From positions 1-47,450 of the forward strand of contig CAIXDG010000144.1 in NCBI GenBank assembly GCA_903918115.1: 47,450 bases of DNA, given 5' to 3'. Positions within the stretch are counted from its first letter, which is position 1; each line of letters starts with the position of its first letter. The translations under genes were made by a program, and so were the position numbers. Under the pieces are notes generated by a model. The model had not been told where the DNA came from. It did no database searches and saw only the letters and a program-made list of their open reading frames with translations. Positions 13,501 to 22,301 of the stretch are shown here, piece by piece. This DNA is from an uncultured beta proteobacterium (GTDB lineage: Bacteria > Pseudomonadota > Gammaproteobacteria > Burkholderiales > Burkholderiaceae).

Positions 13501-14521
13501 AAAAGCCCGTTAAGCCAGCTTTTGGCCGCCCACCAATGCCAGTAGCTCCTTCGTCGCGGATTTCTCCGCCAGCTCCAGTTGCAGCCCCAGGAAAAGGTGC
13601 AATACCCGTCGGATGGTTATGCGTCTCTACCTTCATTAAGGTATGCATGACGCACTCTGCTTTTTCATATTGGTACGTACTACCTTGTGGAGTCCAAGTC
13701 TCTACTTCACAGCCAGCCATTACTGCCGAGTTATCAGAGTAAGCTACGATCGTGCCCTGCGGCTGTAAACGATGCGTATTGCGAATCATCGCAAAGAGAG
13801 ATTGATCTTGTTCGATACCATCGATAGTCCAAGTTGCATTAAAAATTTTATGCCGGCAATGCTCACTATTGGCTTGCGCGAACATCATCAGCTCTACATC
13901 GCTTGGGTCGCGCTTTAAGCGCTGAAAGTTGGTCGCTAAATAGTTAATTTCATCCGGCGATAAGGCTAGACCTAAATCGATATTCGCTTGTTGTAAAGCA
14001 TCCTCACCCTGGGCTAAGACAGCAATCCGCTTTAAAGGCGTATCAGCTAAAGATTGATATAAACCTTCTGCTTGATCAAGCTCAACTATCACGGCTTCAG
14101 TCATGCGATCATGAATGGCACTCAAAATCAAGGCCTGCTCACCGGCAGATAACGCTTTAGCTGAGTGCCAGGTAAAGCGAATACCGCGTTCAATCCTTAA
14201 GACTTGAAGGCCGCATTGGCGGGCAATTTCGGTAGCCTTACTTGCCCATGGCGATACTGTGCCAAAACGCGGAATAGTGATAGCTTGACCAACGTTCTTT
14301 GGCGATTTTGCTTGAGGGTTATAGGGATCACCATAGGCTAACAATGCCTCTAATACCTTGGTTTGCTCTTCATCTAAAGCAGTTTTAGACCAGACAAAAT
14401 GCAGGTACTGCCCTTGCATTGATTCAAGCATGACCCCTTGCTTGGCAAGATCAGCTAAAAGCCGTTGCTGGCGAAAGGAAGAGAGGGCATCAGCCCCTGG
14501 CAAACAACGAAAAAAAGACAT
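10508..14521 (-). CDS. purL: Phosphoribosylformylglycinamidine synthase (FGAM synthase)
   Basis: Large single-chain PurL of proteobacteria, fourth step of de novo purine synthesis, using glutamine and ATP. Order seen: N-terminal PurS-like region, two synthetase halves with the EQSDLEL-like metal/ATP segments (for example MKVETHNHPTGIAPFPGAATG and PVGKDSLSM), and a C-terminal glutamine amidotransferase domain with nucleophile Cys1173 in LGVCNGCQ and the His-Glu site in PHPERVFR. Length 1337 is slightly above the E. coli 1295. It follows the ABC ATPase gene by 22 bases and precedes the SpeE-like gene by 16 bases, all on the minus strand. Confidence 0.98.
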   Translation of the reverse strand: MSFFRCLPGADALSSFRQQRLLADLAKQGVMLESMQGQYLHFVWSKTALDEEQTKVLEALLAYGDPYNPQAKSPKNVGQAITIPRFGTVSPWASKATEIARQCGLQVLRIERGIRFTWHSAKALSAGEQALILSAIHDRMTEAVIVELDQAEGLYQSLADTPLKRIAVLAQGEDALQQANIDLGLALSPDEINYLATNFQRLKRDPSDVELMMFAQANSEHCRHKIFNATWTIDGIEQDQSLFAMIRNTHRLQPQGTIVAYSDNSAVMAGCEVETWTPQGSTYQYEKAECVMHTLMKVETHNHPTGIAPFPGAATGAGGEIRDEGATGIGGRPKAGLTGFSVSHLHLPDTDLPWESAPYGKPERIASPLQIMIEGPLGGAAFNNEFGRANLGGYFRVYEQTIDGVRRGYHKPIMIAGGIGNIAANHTAKKPIQAGHLLIQLGGPGMRIGMGGATGSSVTTGTNTADLDFNSVQRGNPEIERRVQEVINACCHLREKNPIISIHDVGAGGLSNAFPELADGAGLGADFQLRHIPLEESGMSPAEIWCNEAQERYVLAIDSASLALVQQLCARERCPIAVVGSATQERQLRLQDERQNPAAEAAWPIDMPMDVLLGKPPRMHRTVESTKTSFAELNLDDTDLATCIAWVLQQPTVASKGFLITIGDRTVGGLNSRDQLVGPWQVPVADCAVTLMDFKAYRGEAMAMGERTPLAVIDAPAAARMAVGEALTNLLAADIRVLADVKLSANWMAACGVAGEDAKLFAAVKTLGMDLCPALGISIPVGKDSLSMATTWQAAGELKEVIAPVSLIISAFAPVEDVRATLTPVLQTDDGTHSFQDTELVLIDLGRGKNRLAGSILAQVLNQTGCSTPDVDSAEDLKALAAAVIELRQHQMILAYHDRSDGGLFACVAEMAFATHCGIALNVDMLAVDPQQEADYGDAKNWAQQISGKRHDLTMRALFNEELGVVIQIRRSQRDAVFAILRRLNLSACSHVIGKPNTTGMIEIWRDAKKIYSASRESLQKLWQNTSWQIARGRDNPACADSEFNLLDDVSDPGMTPIVTFDAQQDIAAPFIQKGVRPPVAILREQGVNSHVEMAYAMHWAGFDTFDVHMSDLIAGRAQLSSFQGLVACGGFSYGDVLGAGGGWAKTILFNSQLRDQFAQFFAQANSFALGVCNGCQMMSNLAPIIPGAESWPQFTRNLSEQFEARLAMVEVLPSPSIFTQGMTGSHLPIAVSHGEGYANFSRQGNAEQLRAAHLGTLRFINHRGEATETYPLNPNGSANGLTGVTTPDGRFTIMMPHPERVFRTAQLSWHPPEWNAIPDGASPWMRLFRNARYWVN

Positions 14522-14543
14522 CCTTAGATTATAAGAGTTGTCT

Positions 14544-15260
14544 TCATTCGGGTAGTAGACGTCCGCCCTGCAGGTGCAGTTGACGCCCGCAACGCTTTGC
14601 TAACGTAACATCGTGGGTGACTAAAATGAGGGTTGAACCAGTATGCTGATTTAAGGCAAATAAAAGCTCAATAATCTTTGCCCCAGTTTGCTCATCTAGG
14701 CTGCCAGTGGGTTCATCGGCAAATAACATCGCCGGCTTGCCAATAAACGCACGAGCTAAAGCGACGCGCTGTTGCTCGCCCCCCGATAAGGTGCGGGGAA
14801 AATGATGCAAGCGCTCCAGAAGACCAACTTTAGTTAGCCAAGTAATGGCCTCAGTCCGTGCTAATCCGCTCTCGATACCACGCAACTCGAGTGGCAGCAT
14901 GGCATTTTCAAGTGCAGTAAGGTGGGGTATTAATTGAAATGATTGAAATACAAAACCCAGTGTTTTACCGCGGCAGCGAGCACGCTCGTCTTCATCTAAA
15001 TCGCTAAATGGCTTTCCCATTAATTTAATGGAGCCACTCGTAGGGGTATCTAAGCCTGCCAGTATGCCTAGTAAAGTACTTTTACCGGATCCCGAAGCAC
15101 CAACAATCGAAATGCTCTCACCCGTCAAAATGCTAAAGCTAATGTCATCTAAGATGGTTAAAGGGCCGTCGCTTGTGGGCACCGTTTTATTAATCTGCTC
15201 AGCCTGTAAGGCGAAAGTAGCATCGGGCTGAGAAGCAGGAAAATGATCGGGCTGAAGCAT
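14544..15260 (-). CDS. ybbA: ABC transporter ATP-binding protein, YbbA/LolD-like
   Basis: ATPase subunit of the MacB/LolD/YbbA class. Walker [10 protein letters not shown] is at about residues 54-62, the Q-loop in [17 protein letters not shown], the signature LSGGEQQR, Walker [12 protein letters not shown], and the H-loop in LVTHD. The gene is divergent from the GDSL esterase gene tesA, the same pairing as E. coli ybbA-tesA, which favours YbbA over LolD. In E. coli a large permease gene (ybbP) follows; here purL follows instead, so no partner permease is in the window. Twenty extra N-terminal residues precede the domain. The start could be slightly internal. Confidence 0.85.
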   Translation of the reverse strand: MLQPDHFPASQPDATFALQAEQINKTVPTSDGPLTILDDISFSILTGESISIVGASGSGKSTLLGILAGLDTPTSGSIKLMGKPFSDLDEDERARCRGKTLGFVFQSFQLIPHLTALENAMLPLELRGIESGLARTEAITWLTKVGLLERLHHFPRTLSGGEQQRVALARAFIGKPAMLFADEPTGSLDEQTGAKIIELLFALNQHTGSTLILVTHDVTLAKRCGRQLHLQGGRLLPE

Positions 15261-15304
15261 AAAATAGAGGTATGGGTCTAGGCGGCTCTTTTAAAGGAGG
15301 CAAG

Positions 15305-15973
15305 TTGTTACGTAGCAATTTACTAATAGCGCTTATCTTACTCGTGCTCGGGTTTTTTGGGCGGGCATATGCTGAGCCGAGCGCAGCAAGCCAAACCAGC
15401 CCCCCAAAGCAAGGCAGTCAGAGTCATTTACCCGTCTTGCTAGTGCTGGGCGACAGCTTATCGGCTGAATATGGTATTAGCCGAGGCGAAGGCTGGGTCA
15501 ACCTACTTGAGCGTCGCATCAATAACAAGGAGCCCGCGTGGCAAGTATTCAACGCCAGCATTAGTGGCGAGACCACAGCGGGTGGCCTAAGTCGCTTACC
15601 CGACCTCCTACAGCAAAAAAAACCGCAATTGGTAATTATTGAATTGGGTGCTAATGATGCTTTACGTGGGCTTGCCTTAAGTAGCTCAGAAAAAAACTTG
15701 CGTACCATGGTGCAACTAAGTCTAAAGGCAAAAGCAAAAGTCTTACTCTTGGGCATGCGTATTCCGAGTAATTACGGCGCTACCTATAGCAAACAATTTG
15801 CAAGCATGTATGCAACTATTGCAACAGCTGAAAACATTAGCCTCGTACCCTTTTTTTTGAAAGGAGTGGCAGAGAAACCCGAATTATTTCAGGCTGACCG
15901 CTTACACCCAAGAGCAGAAGCCCAAACTATTTTGTTACAAAATGTCTGGGGCAAGTTAGCGCCCCTACTCTAG
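15305..15973 (+). CDS. tesA: Secreted GDSL esterase/lysophospholipase, TesA-like (arylesterase)
   Basis: SGNH hydrolase of the TesA family (acyl-CoA thioesterase I / lysophospholipase L1 / arylesterase activities), exported to the periplasm. Blocks: GDSLSAEYG with Ser51, the oxyanion Gly in ISGETT, GAND, and the DRLHP Asp-His pair near the C-terminus. I choose the TTG at 15305: a strong AGGAGG lies 4 bases upstream and the protein then begins with an ideal signal peptide (MLRSN, hydrophobic core, cleavage after AYA at residue 23). The alternative ATG at 15272 adds 11 residues and has no well-spaced site. It is divergent from ybbA, as in E. coli. Its TAG overlaps the ppiD stop. Confidence 0.88.
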   Translation: MLRSNLLIALILLVLGFFGRAYAEPSAASQTSPPKQGSQSHLPVLLVLGDSLSAEYGISRGEGWVNLLERRINNKEPAWQVFNASISGETTAGGLSRLPDLLQQKKPQLVIIELGANDALRGLALSSSEKNLRTMVQLSLKAKAKVLLLGMRIPSNYGATYSKQFASMYATIATAENISLVPFFLKGVAEKPELFQADRLHPRAEAQTILLQNVWGKLAPLL

Positions 15974-15988
15974 CTACCCGCAGCTAGA
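15969..15988. terminator. Inverted repeat containing both the tesA and ppiD stop codons
   Basis: TCTAGCT (15969-15975) and AGCTAGA (15982-15988) form a perfect 7-bp stem with a 6-base loop. The CTAG in the first arm supplies the stop codon of both convergent genes. No T tract follows on either strand, so a termination role is only a suggestion. Confidence 0.4.
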
Positions 15989-17439
15989 TTAGCACTTGCC
16001 TGCTTTAGGGGATTAATCATTTTTACACCTGCACTGTCACGCCAATGCATCATAAAACTGGCAAAGTCTACTTGAGCTGCCATTTGATTAATTTGTTGCG
16101 CTTGAGCTTGCTGCACTTTAGGATCGAGTGCAGCGGCAGGCCGCACTTCTCCAACGACATAAAGTGTCGTACCTGCCCCAGTATTTGCAATTGATAGGGG
16201 TACGGGTAATTTGGCAGCATCAGCAGCCATTACCGCATCTAGGGATTCAGCGCTTAAATTGACAGGTTTGTTACGTGAAATCCAGACCGCCGCACTAAAC
16301 CCAGCCGTGTTTTTAGGATCTTTTTGCAGCGCTGCAAACCGTTCGGCCGCAGCGGTGGTAGCCAACTTCTCGGCCAATTGCAAACTCACTTGGCGCTTCA
16401 CTTCTGCCATCACATCCTTTAAGGGCAAGATACTCGCAGGATGAATCTCGGTTATTCGCGCGGAAACAAAAACACCAGGGTTAATTTGTACAGCTTCAAT
16501 ATTGCGCTTATTTTTAATGGCATCGTCACGAAACAAGGCTTGTAAAACCTTGGCATTATTTAAAGGGCTGCCTTTAGGCAAGCTAGCAGCACTAGTGCGG
16601 GTTACGCCCTTTTGCGTTTGAATGCTGAGTTTTAATTTATCCGCTGCAGGTTTTAGACTGTCTGCCTGTTCATAGGTCAAATTGACAAAGGCATCGGCTT
16701 TTTCACCAAAAACTTTAGGATCATCTTTTGGATCGGCTTGCAAAACTAAAAACTGCACATCAACTTCTTCGGGGGTGACAAACAATTTAGTATTGGCATC
16801 GTAGAAAGCTTTTATCTCGGCTTCGCTCGGATTTACTTTGTTGACATAATCGCTAGCATTAAAGGATAAGGCCTGAATTTGTCGCTCTGCGCCGTATAGG
16901 GCAGTAATCTGATTGGCTAATTTAGGAACTGGTAATTCTGTGCGCGCCACCGAGCTTACTAATTGCTGCACCATTAAGTCAAATCGTTGCGAGCCCTCAA
17001 ACTGCTCTACGCTCATACCATTACTGGCTAATAGTTGGCGATATTTAGCAGCATCAAAACTACCATTAGCTTCATATAAAGCGCGAATTTCAGGAATCCG
17101 CTTTAAATTTTGCGCCAAAGCTTCATTGCTAACGCGTAAATTTAATTGTTTGACAGCAAAGCCCATCAGCCGCTGCTGCAAAATTTCATCTAAGACTGCC
17201 TGCTTAAAGCCTAAACTTTGCGCTATTTGCCCTTGTACGCCAATCCGGTCGGCCTGGCGTTTGGCCGCAGCATCAATTTCTTGCATCGTAATGGGATTGC
17301 CATCGACCTTCATTACATCGGTTGCTTTATCCATAAACCCGGTGTAACCCGAAATTCCCCAGAGGGCAAATGAGGGCACAATCAACAGCAATAAAATGAA
17401 CTGTAAAAGGCGTTGATGGGTGCGAACAAGATCAAACAT
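15970..17439 (-). CDS. ppiD: PpiD-like periplasmic chaperone lacking the parvulin domain
   Basis: Membrane-anchored periplasmic folding factor of the SurA/PpiD family. The start is the ATG at 17439: the protein then opens MFDLVRTHQRLLQFILLLLIVPSFALWG, a short cytoplasmic tail and one membrane anchor (about 12-29). A SurA-type chaperone region follows (about 36-225) and a C-terminal region (about 243-489) with the VNLTYEQADSLKPAADKL and FRDDAIKNKRN segments typical of betaproteobacterial PpiD. Between them, around residue 235, the whole prolyl-isomerase domain (usually about 100-130 residues with the GGDLGW-type motif) is missing, so the protein is 489 rather than about 620 residues. A longer frame to 17508 would run through tRNA-Val and is rejected. 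It follows lon and tRNA-Val. Confidence 0.88.
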   Translation of the reverse strand: MFDLVRTHQRLLQFILLLLIVPSFALWGISGYTGFMDKATDVMKVDGNPITMQEIDAAAKRQADRIGVQGQIAQSLGFKQAVLDEILQQRLMGFAVKQLNLRVSNEALAQNLKRIPEIRALYEANGSFDAAKYRQLLASNGMSVEQFEGSQRFDLMVQQLVSSVARTELPVPKLANQITALYGAERQIQALSFNASDYVNKVNPSEAEIKAFYDANTKLFVTPEEVDVQFLVLQADPKDDPKVFGEKADAFVNLTYEQADSLKPAADKLKLSIQTQKGVTRTSAASLPKGSPLNNAKVLQALFRDDAIKNKRNIEAVQINPGVFVSARITEIHPASILPLKDVMAEVKRQVSLQLAEKLATTAAAERFAALQKDPKNTAGFSAAVWISRNKPVNLSAESLDAVMAADAAKLPVPLSIANTGAGTTLYVVGEVRPAAALDPKVQQAQAQQINQMAAQVDFASFMMHWRDSAGVKMINPLKQASANLAAGS

Positions 17440-17475
17440 AGGCAGATGAATAGTCAGGTAATGAAATGATTGGGG

Positions 17476-17551
17476 TGGTGGGCGCTGACGGGCTCGAACC
17501 GCCGACATTCTGCGTGTAAGGCAGACGCTCTACCAACTGAGCTAAGCGCCC
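17476..17551 (-). tRNA. tRNA-Val (anticodon TAC)
   Basis: A 76-base tRNA with encoded CCA (17476-17478). The acceptor stem is GGGCGCT/AGCGCCC. The anticodon stem TCTGC/GCAGA encloses CTTACAC, giving anticodon TAC (reads GUA/GUG). It sits between lon and ppiD on the same strand. A possible own -10, TACAAT, lies at 17570-17575, but the -35 is poor. Confidence 0.96.
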
Positions 17552-17593
17552 CAAGTGTTTCAGAACGAGATTGTAACCCGATTCAGAGCCACT

Positions 17594-20023
17594 TCAGTGC
17601 TTAATCACATCCCCAGCGGCAGATCCCGTAGGCGCAGCCTTTGCCTCGGCCGCTTTAGCCAATTCTGCAGGGCTAAGCTCAGGCAAGGGCTCAGGATTAC
17701 GCTCTAAAGCCAATTCCAGAACTTTATCGATCCAGCGCACCGGCACTATTTCAATTGCGTTTTTAACGTTATCCGGAATTTCAATTAAATCCTTAACGTT
17801 TTCTTCAGGAATGAGCACCAGCTTAATTCCGCCGCGATGGGCCGCTAATAATTTTTCTTTTAATCCCCCAATTGGGAGAACCTCACCACGTAAGGTAATT
17901 TCACCCGTCATGGCAATATCAGCGCGTACTGGAATACCGGTAAATACAGAAACTAAAGCGGTAGTAATGGCAATACCAGCAGATGGACCATCTTTTGGCG
18001 TGGCACCCTCAGGAAAGTGAATATGGATATCTTTTTTCTCAAAAGCTTCATCAGTAATGCCTAAACGTCGTGCACGTGAGCGTACGACAGTGCGAGCAGC
18101 TTCAACGGATTCTTTCATCACATCGCCAATTGAACCTGTACGGGTAATGACGCCTTTGCCTGACATTACTGCAGCTTCAATAGTGAGTAGATCACCGCCA
18201 ACTTCGGTCCAGGCTAAACCAGTTACTTGGCCCACTTGATTCTCTTTCGCAGCTAAGCCAAAGTCATACATGCGCACGGATAAAAATTTCTCTAAGTTAT
18301 CTGCATTAACAACAATGGGTGCAGACTCCTTTTTCAGTAAGAGCAGCTTCACTACCTTACGGCAAATTTTGCTTAGCTCGCGCTCTAAAGAACGGACTCC
18401 AGCTTCACGGGTGTAGTAACGAATAATGCTGCGAACAGCACTTTCTTCAATCTTGAGCTCATCTTTTTTCAAACCATTATTTTTAATTTGCTTTGGAATT
18501 AAATAATTCATCGCAATATTGGTTTTTTCGTCTTCGGTATAACCCGCTAAACGAATAATTTCTAAACGATCGAGCAAGGGCCCGGGAATATTTAATGAAT
18601 TTGCTGTCGCCACGAACATCACATCAGACAAATCGAAATCGACCTCAACATAATGATCTTGAAAGGTGTGATTTTGTTCCGGATCTAAAACCTCGAGCAA
18701 AGCACTGGCAGGATCACCCCGAAAGTCCATGCCCATCTTATCGACTTCATCCAATAAAAATAAGGGATTGCGCACGCCAACTTTGGTTAAGCTCGATAAA
18801 ATTTTACCTGGCATAGAGCCAATATAGGTTCTCCGATGTCCGCGAATCTCAGACTCATCACGCACGCCGCCTAAGGCCATACGCACAAACTTGCGATTTG
18901 TAGCGCGGGCAATCGACTGCCCTAAAGATGTTTTACCTACTCCAGGAGGACCTACTAAACAGAGGATGGGGGCCTTAACCCGATCAACTCGCTGTTGCAC
19001 AGCAAGATATTCCAAAATACGTTCTTTTACTTTATCAAGTCCATAGTGATCTTCATCAAGCACTTTTTCAGCATTGGTTAAATCATTATTAATCTTACTT
19101 TTCTTTTTCCAAGGCAAGTTGACTAGGGTATCGATAAAGTTACGAATGACGGTCGCTTCAGCCGACATAGGCGACATGAGCTTTAACTTTTTCAGTTCAG
19201 ACTCGGCTTTCTTTAGGGCTTCTTTGGGCATATGCGCAGCTTTAATACGCTTTTCAAGCTCATCTAAATCAGCGCCCTCTTCGCCCTCACCCAATTCCTT
19301 TTGAATGGCTTTTACTTGTTCATTTAAGTAATACTCACGTTGGCTTTTTTCCATTTGCCGTTTTACGCGACCACGAATTCGTTTTTCGACTTGCAGAATA
19401 TCGATTTCACTTTCTAGGTCTGCCAAGAGACTTTCTAAGCGCTGGACAACATCACTCATTTCTAATAAGCGTTGTTTTTGCTCTAGCTTGACAGGCAGAT
19501 GGGCGCAAATCGTATCAGCTAAGCGACTGGCATCATCAATGCCACCCAAAGAAGATAAGATTTCTTGCGGGATTTTTTTATTCAGTTTTACGTATTGATC
19601 AAATTGCGCCATGATTGCGCGCCGCAAGGCTTCGGTCTCATGGGCATCGATTACATCAATCGGTTGTGGACTAGCTTCACAGCTAAAGTAGCCCATGCTA
19701 TCTTCAACTTGGCTCACGTCGGCTCGTTGCGAACCTTCAACCAATACCTTGACAGTGCCGTCAGGTAATTTCAACATTTGTAGAATGCTGGCAATACAGC
19801 CCACTTGGTACAAATCCTCAACCGAAGGCTCATCTTTTGCGGCAGCCTTTTGGGCAACTAAAAGTACGCTTTTACCGGTTTCCATTGCTGCCTCGAGGGC
19901 TTTGATCGATTTAGGGCGACCGACAAACAGGGGAATAACCATGTGGGGAAAGACAACCACATCACGTAGGGGCAAAAGCGGCAGTTGAATTGGTTCAGAA
20001 GGAAGTAATAACTGGCTGGGCAT
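17594..20023 (-). CDS. lon: ATP-dependent protease Lon
   Basis: Cytoplasmic AAA+ serine protease that degrades misfolded and regulatory proteins. The N-terminal substrate-binding domain begins [19 protein letters not shown]; a coiled region follows; Walker [10 protein letters not shown] and Walker [10 protein letters not shown] mark the AAA+ module; the C-terminal protease domain has catalytic Ser681 in PKDGPSAG and Lys724 in GGLKEK, consistent with the Ser-Lys dyad. I start at the ATG at 20023, preceded by GGAGGA at 7 bases, giving 809 residues; an upstream TTG at 20038 would include the ribosome binding site itself. A heat-shock promoter candidate lies about 95 bases upstream. It follows clpX. 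Confidence 0.97.
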   Translation of the reverse strand: MPSQLLLPSEPIQLPLLPLRDVVVFPHMVIPLFVGRPKSIKALEAAMETGKSVLLVAQKAAAKDEPSVEDLYQVGCIASILQMLKLPDGTVKVLVEGSQRADVSQVEDSMGYFSCEASPQPIDVIDAHETEALRRAIMAQFDQYVKLNKKIPQEILSSLGGIDDASRLADTICAHLPVKLEQKQRLLEMSDVVQRLESLLADLESEIDILQVEKRIRGRVKRQMEKSQREYYLNEQVKAIQKELGEGEEGADLDELEKRIKAAHMPKEALKKAESELKKLKLMSPMSAEATVIRNFIDTLVNLPWKKKSKINNDLTNAEKVLDEDHYGLDKVKERILEYLAVQQRVDRVKAPILCLVGPPGVGKTSLGQSIARATNRKFVRMALGGVRDESEIRGHRRTYIGSMPGKILSSLTKVGVRNPLFLLDEVDKMGMDFRGDPASALLEVLDPEQNHTFQDHYVEVDFDLSDVMFVATANSLNIPGPLLDRLEIIRLAGYTEDEKTNIAMNYLIPKQIKNNGLKKDELKIEESAVRSIIRYYTREAGVRSLERELSKICRKVVKLLLLKKESAPIVVNADNLEKFLSVRMYDFGLAAKENQVGQVTGLAWTEVGGDLLTIEAAVMSGKGVITRTGSIGDVMKESVEAARTVVRSRARRLGITDEAFEKKDIHIHFPEGATPKDGPSAGIAITTALVSVFTGIPVRADIAMTGEITLRGEVLPIGGLKEKLLAAHRGGIKLVLIPEENVKDLIEIPDNVKNAIEIVPVRWIDKVLELALERNPEPLPELSPAELAKAAEAKAAPTGSAAGDVIKH

Positions 20024-20116
20024 ACGGAAATCCTCCAAATAAGTAATGCGCTAAAAAGGATCAAAAGTGCCAAAAAACACTATCAGGCATCCTTCTTAAC
20101 GTCTAGGATACTACCT

Positions 20117-20144
20117 ATATGGGTGCACCCCAAAAAAATACAAG
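20117..20144 (-). promoter_or_regulatory. Candidate sigma32 (heat-shock) promoter of lon
   Basis: On the minus strand CTTGTAT (20138-20144) is followed after 14 bases by CCCATAT (20117-20123). The E. coli RpoH consensus is CTTGAAA, 13-15 bases, CCCATnT, so both boxes and the spacing fit. It lies in the 179-base clpX-lon gap, about 95 bases before the lon start. The gap is otherwise AT-rich, with a weak 5-bp hairpin (20173-20190) after clpX. Confidence 0.6.
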
Positions 20145-20202
20145 GGTAAAAATGTAAAAAATACCAATTTTTAAGGGTATAAATGCCCTTTTCTAGCGCT
20201 TT

Positions 20203-21618
20203 TTAGGCTTTTTTTGCCTGATTTTCAGATTCAACTTCGCCGCTAGTATTTTGTTTGTAGACCAACAGGGGTTTGCCATCAATCGCAATGGTGCTTTCGT
20301 CGATAACGACCTTTTGTACGTTCTTCAATGATGGCAGGTCATACATCACGTCCATCAGTGATCCTTCTAAAATCGAACGCAAGCCGCGGGCACCCGTTTT
20401 ACGAGCAATGGCTTTTTTGGCAATCGCCGCTAATGCGCCCGGGCGCACCTCTAATTCAGATCCTTCCATCCCCAGTAAGGCTTGATATTGCTTAACCAAT
20501 GCATTTTTAGGTTCAGTCAGAATTTGCACTAATGCAGTCTCATCTAATTGGGTCAAGGTTGCCAATACCGGTAAGCGGCCAATCAGTTCAGGAATTAAAC
20601 CAAACTTAATTAAATCCTCGGGCTCCACTTCTTTTAATAACTCGCCCACTGCACGATCATCTTTGCCAGCAACATCAGCACTAAAACCAATACCCGATTT
20701 AGCGGTGCGTTGCTGAATCACTTTTTCTAAGCCGTCGAACGCACCACCACAGATAAATAAAATATTTGTTGTATCCACCTGGAGAAAGTCTTGATTGGGA
20801 TGTTTTCTACCGCCCTGGGGTGGAATCGAAGCCATAGTGCCTTCAATCAATTTAAGCAACGCTTGCTGCACACCCTCACCAGAAACGTCACGGGTAATCG
20901 ATGGGTTATCCGACTTACGAGAAATTTTATCAATTTCATCGATATAAACGATACCCTTTTGCGCTTTATCGATGTTGTAATCACAGCTTTGCAGCAGCTT
21001 CTGAATAATATTTTCAACATCTTCGCCAACATATCCAGCTTCAGTCAATGTGGTGGCATCGGCCATCACAAAAGGTACGTTCAGCATACGCGCTAAAGTC
21101 TGCGCCAATAAAGTCTTGCCTGAGCCCGTGGGGCCAATGAGTAATATATTACTTTTTGCAAGCTCTACTCCATCGATAATAGCTTTAGCAGGTGATTTAG
21201 CCATTTTTTTATCGCCTGCAGATTTTTCTTGAGCCTTCCCCTTTGGGCTGCCTTTTTCATTGCTTGAAAGATCTTCGCCGCCGGTTGTTTTATCTGCTTT
21301 TTCTTTGGCCGCTGGGGGCAAATGCAATAAGCGCTTGTAATGGTTATAGACCGCTACCGCTAAAGTCTTTTTAGCGAGATCTTGACCAATGACATATTGA
21401 TCTAAATTAGCGCGAATTTCATGGGGAGTTGGAATTGCTTCACCACCCTCACTAGGCGGCAACTTCGCAATTTCTTCCTGAATAATATCGGTGCAGAGAT
21501 CGATGCACTCATCACAGATGAAAACCGACGGGCCAGCGATGAGCTTCTTAACTTCGTGTTGGCTCTTGCCGCAAAACGAGCAATATAACAACTTATCGGT
21601 AGAGGTAGCGTCGCTCAA
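20203..21618 (-). CDS. clpX: ATP-dependent Clp protease ATP-binding subunit ClpX
   Basis: AAA+ unfoldase that feeds substrates to ClpP. The N-terminal zinc-binding domain has CSFC and CDEC (residues 13-16 and 35-38), Walker A GPTGSGKT is at about 162-169, Walker [11 protein letters not shown], the [19 protein letters not shown] region and the ClpP-docking IGF loop (SGIGFSA). At 471 residues it is longer than E. coli ClpX (424). The excess is a Lys/Ser/Gly-rich insert at about residues 100-148, between YNHYKRL and [10 protein letters not shown]. It lies 19 bases after clpP in the tig-clpP-clpX run. Confidence 0.97.
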   Translation of the reverse strand: MSDATSTDKLLYCSFCGKSQHEVKKLIAGPSVFICDECIDLCTDIIQEEIAKLPPSEGGEAIPTPHEIRANLDQYVIGQDLAKKTLAVAVYNHYKRLLHLPPAAKEKADKTTGGEDLSSNEKGSPKGKAQEKSAGDKKMAKSPAKAIIDGVELAKSNILLIGPTGSGKTLLAQTLARMLNVPFVMADATTLTEAGYVGEDVENIIQKLLQSCDYNIDKAQKGIVYIDEIDKISRKSDNPSITRDVSGEGVQQALLKLIEGTMASIPPQGGRKHPNQDFLQVDTTNILFICGGAFDGLEKVIQQRTAKSGIGFSADVAGKDDRAVGELLKEVEPEDLIKFGLIPELIGRLPVLATLTQLDETALVQILTEPKNALVKQYQALLGMEGSELEVRPGALAAIAKKAIARKTGARGLRSILEGSLMDVMYDLPSLKNVQKVVIDESTIAIDGKPLLVYKQNTSGEVESENQAKKA

Positions 21619-21637
21619 AGATCTGGCTCAGTTTGGT

Positions 21638-22294
21638 TTATGGACGCTTATCAATAACTTTATCGATCAAGCCATATTCACGCGCTTGTTCTGCCGACAT
21701 AAAGTTATCACGATCAGTATCTTTTGCAATCGTTTCGATTGACTGCCCAGTTCGGTCAGCCAAAATTTGATTTAAGCGTTCGCGTAAATATAAAATTTCC
21801 CGTGCTTGAATTTCAATATCGGAGGCTTGGCCACGCGCACCACCCAAAGGCTGATGAATCATCACGCGTGAATTAGGTAAGGCATAACGTTTGCCTTTCT
21901 CGCCAGCGCATAACAAAAATGCCCCCATGCTAGCTGCCATGCCCATACACAAAGTACTGACATGGGGCTTAATAAATTGCATGGTGTCGTAGATTGCCAG
22001 CCCAGCAGAAACCGAACCGCCGGGGGAGTTGATATAGAGCGAAATTTCTTTATCCGGATTTTCGCTCTCTAAAAAGAGTAATTGCGCAATGACTAAATTT
22101 GCAGTTTGATCGTTCACTTCACCGACCAAAAAAACCACTCGCTCACGCAACAAACGGGAGTAGATGTCATAAGCTCGCTCGCCACGACCCGAGGTTTCAA
22201 TCACCATTGGCACCAAGCCTAAACCTTGCGGAGCCAAATCCGCATCCAAGCCATCTTGCGCTTGGTGATAAGTGCCGCGTTGCATTCTAATCAT
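21638..22294 (-). CDS. clpP: ATP-dependent Clp protease proteolytic subunit ClpP
   Basis: Barrel-forming serine protease that works with ClpX. The catalytic triad is visible: Ser122 in GMAASMGAF, His147 in MIHQPLGG and Asp196 in KDTDRDNF, with the same spacing as E. coli ClpP. Length 218 includes an N-terminal stretch of about 25 residues that is probably removed as a propeptide. It begins 7 bases after the tig stop and ends 19 bases before clpX, so it is clearly co-transcribed with both. Confidence 0.97.
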   Translation of the reverse strand: MIRMQRGTYHQAQDGLDADLAPQGLGLVPMVIETSGRGERAYDIYSRLLRERVVFLVGEVNDQTANLVIAQLLFLESENPDKEISLYINSPGGSVSAGLAIYDTMQFIKPHVSTLCMGMAASMGAFLLCAGEKGKRYALPNSRVMIHQPLGGARGQASDIEIQAREILYLRERLNQILADRTGQSIETIAKDTDRDNFMSAEQAREYGLIDKVIDKRP

Positions 22295-22301
22295 GTTCGC
22301 C

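Noticed and set aside
16913-17347. 144-codon frame on the plus strand opposite ppiD
   Set aside because: Ser/Cys-rich shadow of the conserved PpiD N-terminal region with no family resemblance or start signals.
17440-17508. N-terminal extension of ppiD through tRNA-Val
   Set aside because: It would run through the 3' part of the tRNA; the family-typical MFDLVRTHQ start is at 17439.
20173-20190. Hairpin AAGGG/CCCTT after clpX as a terminator
   Set aside because: Only 5 bp with an 8-base loop and followed by A-rich rather than T-rich sequence on the minus strand.
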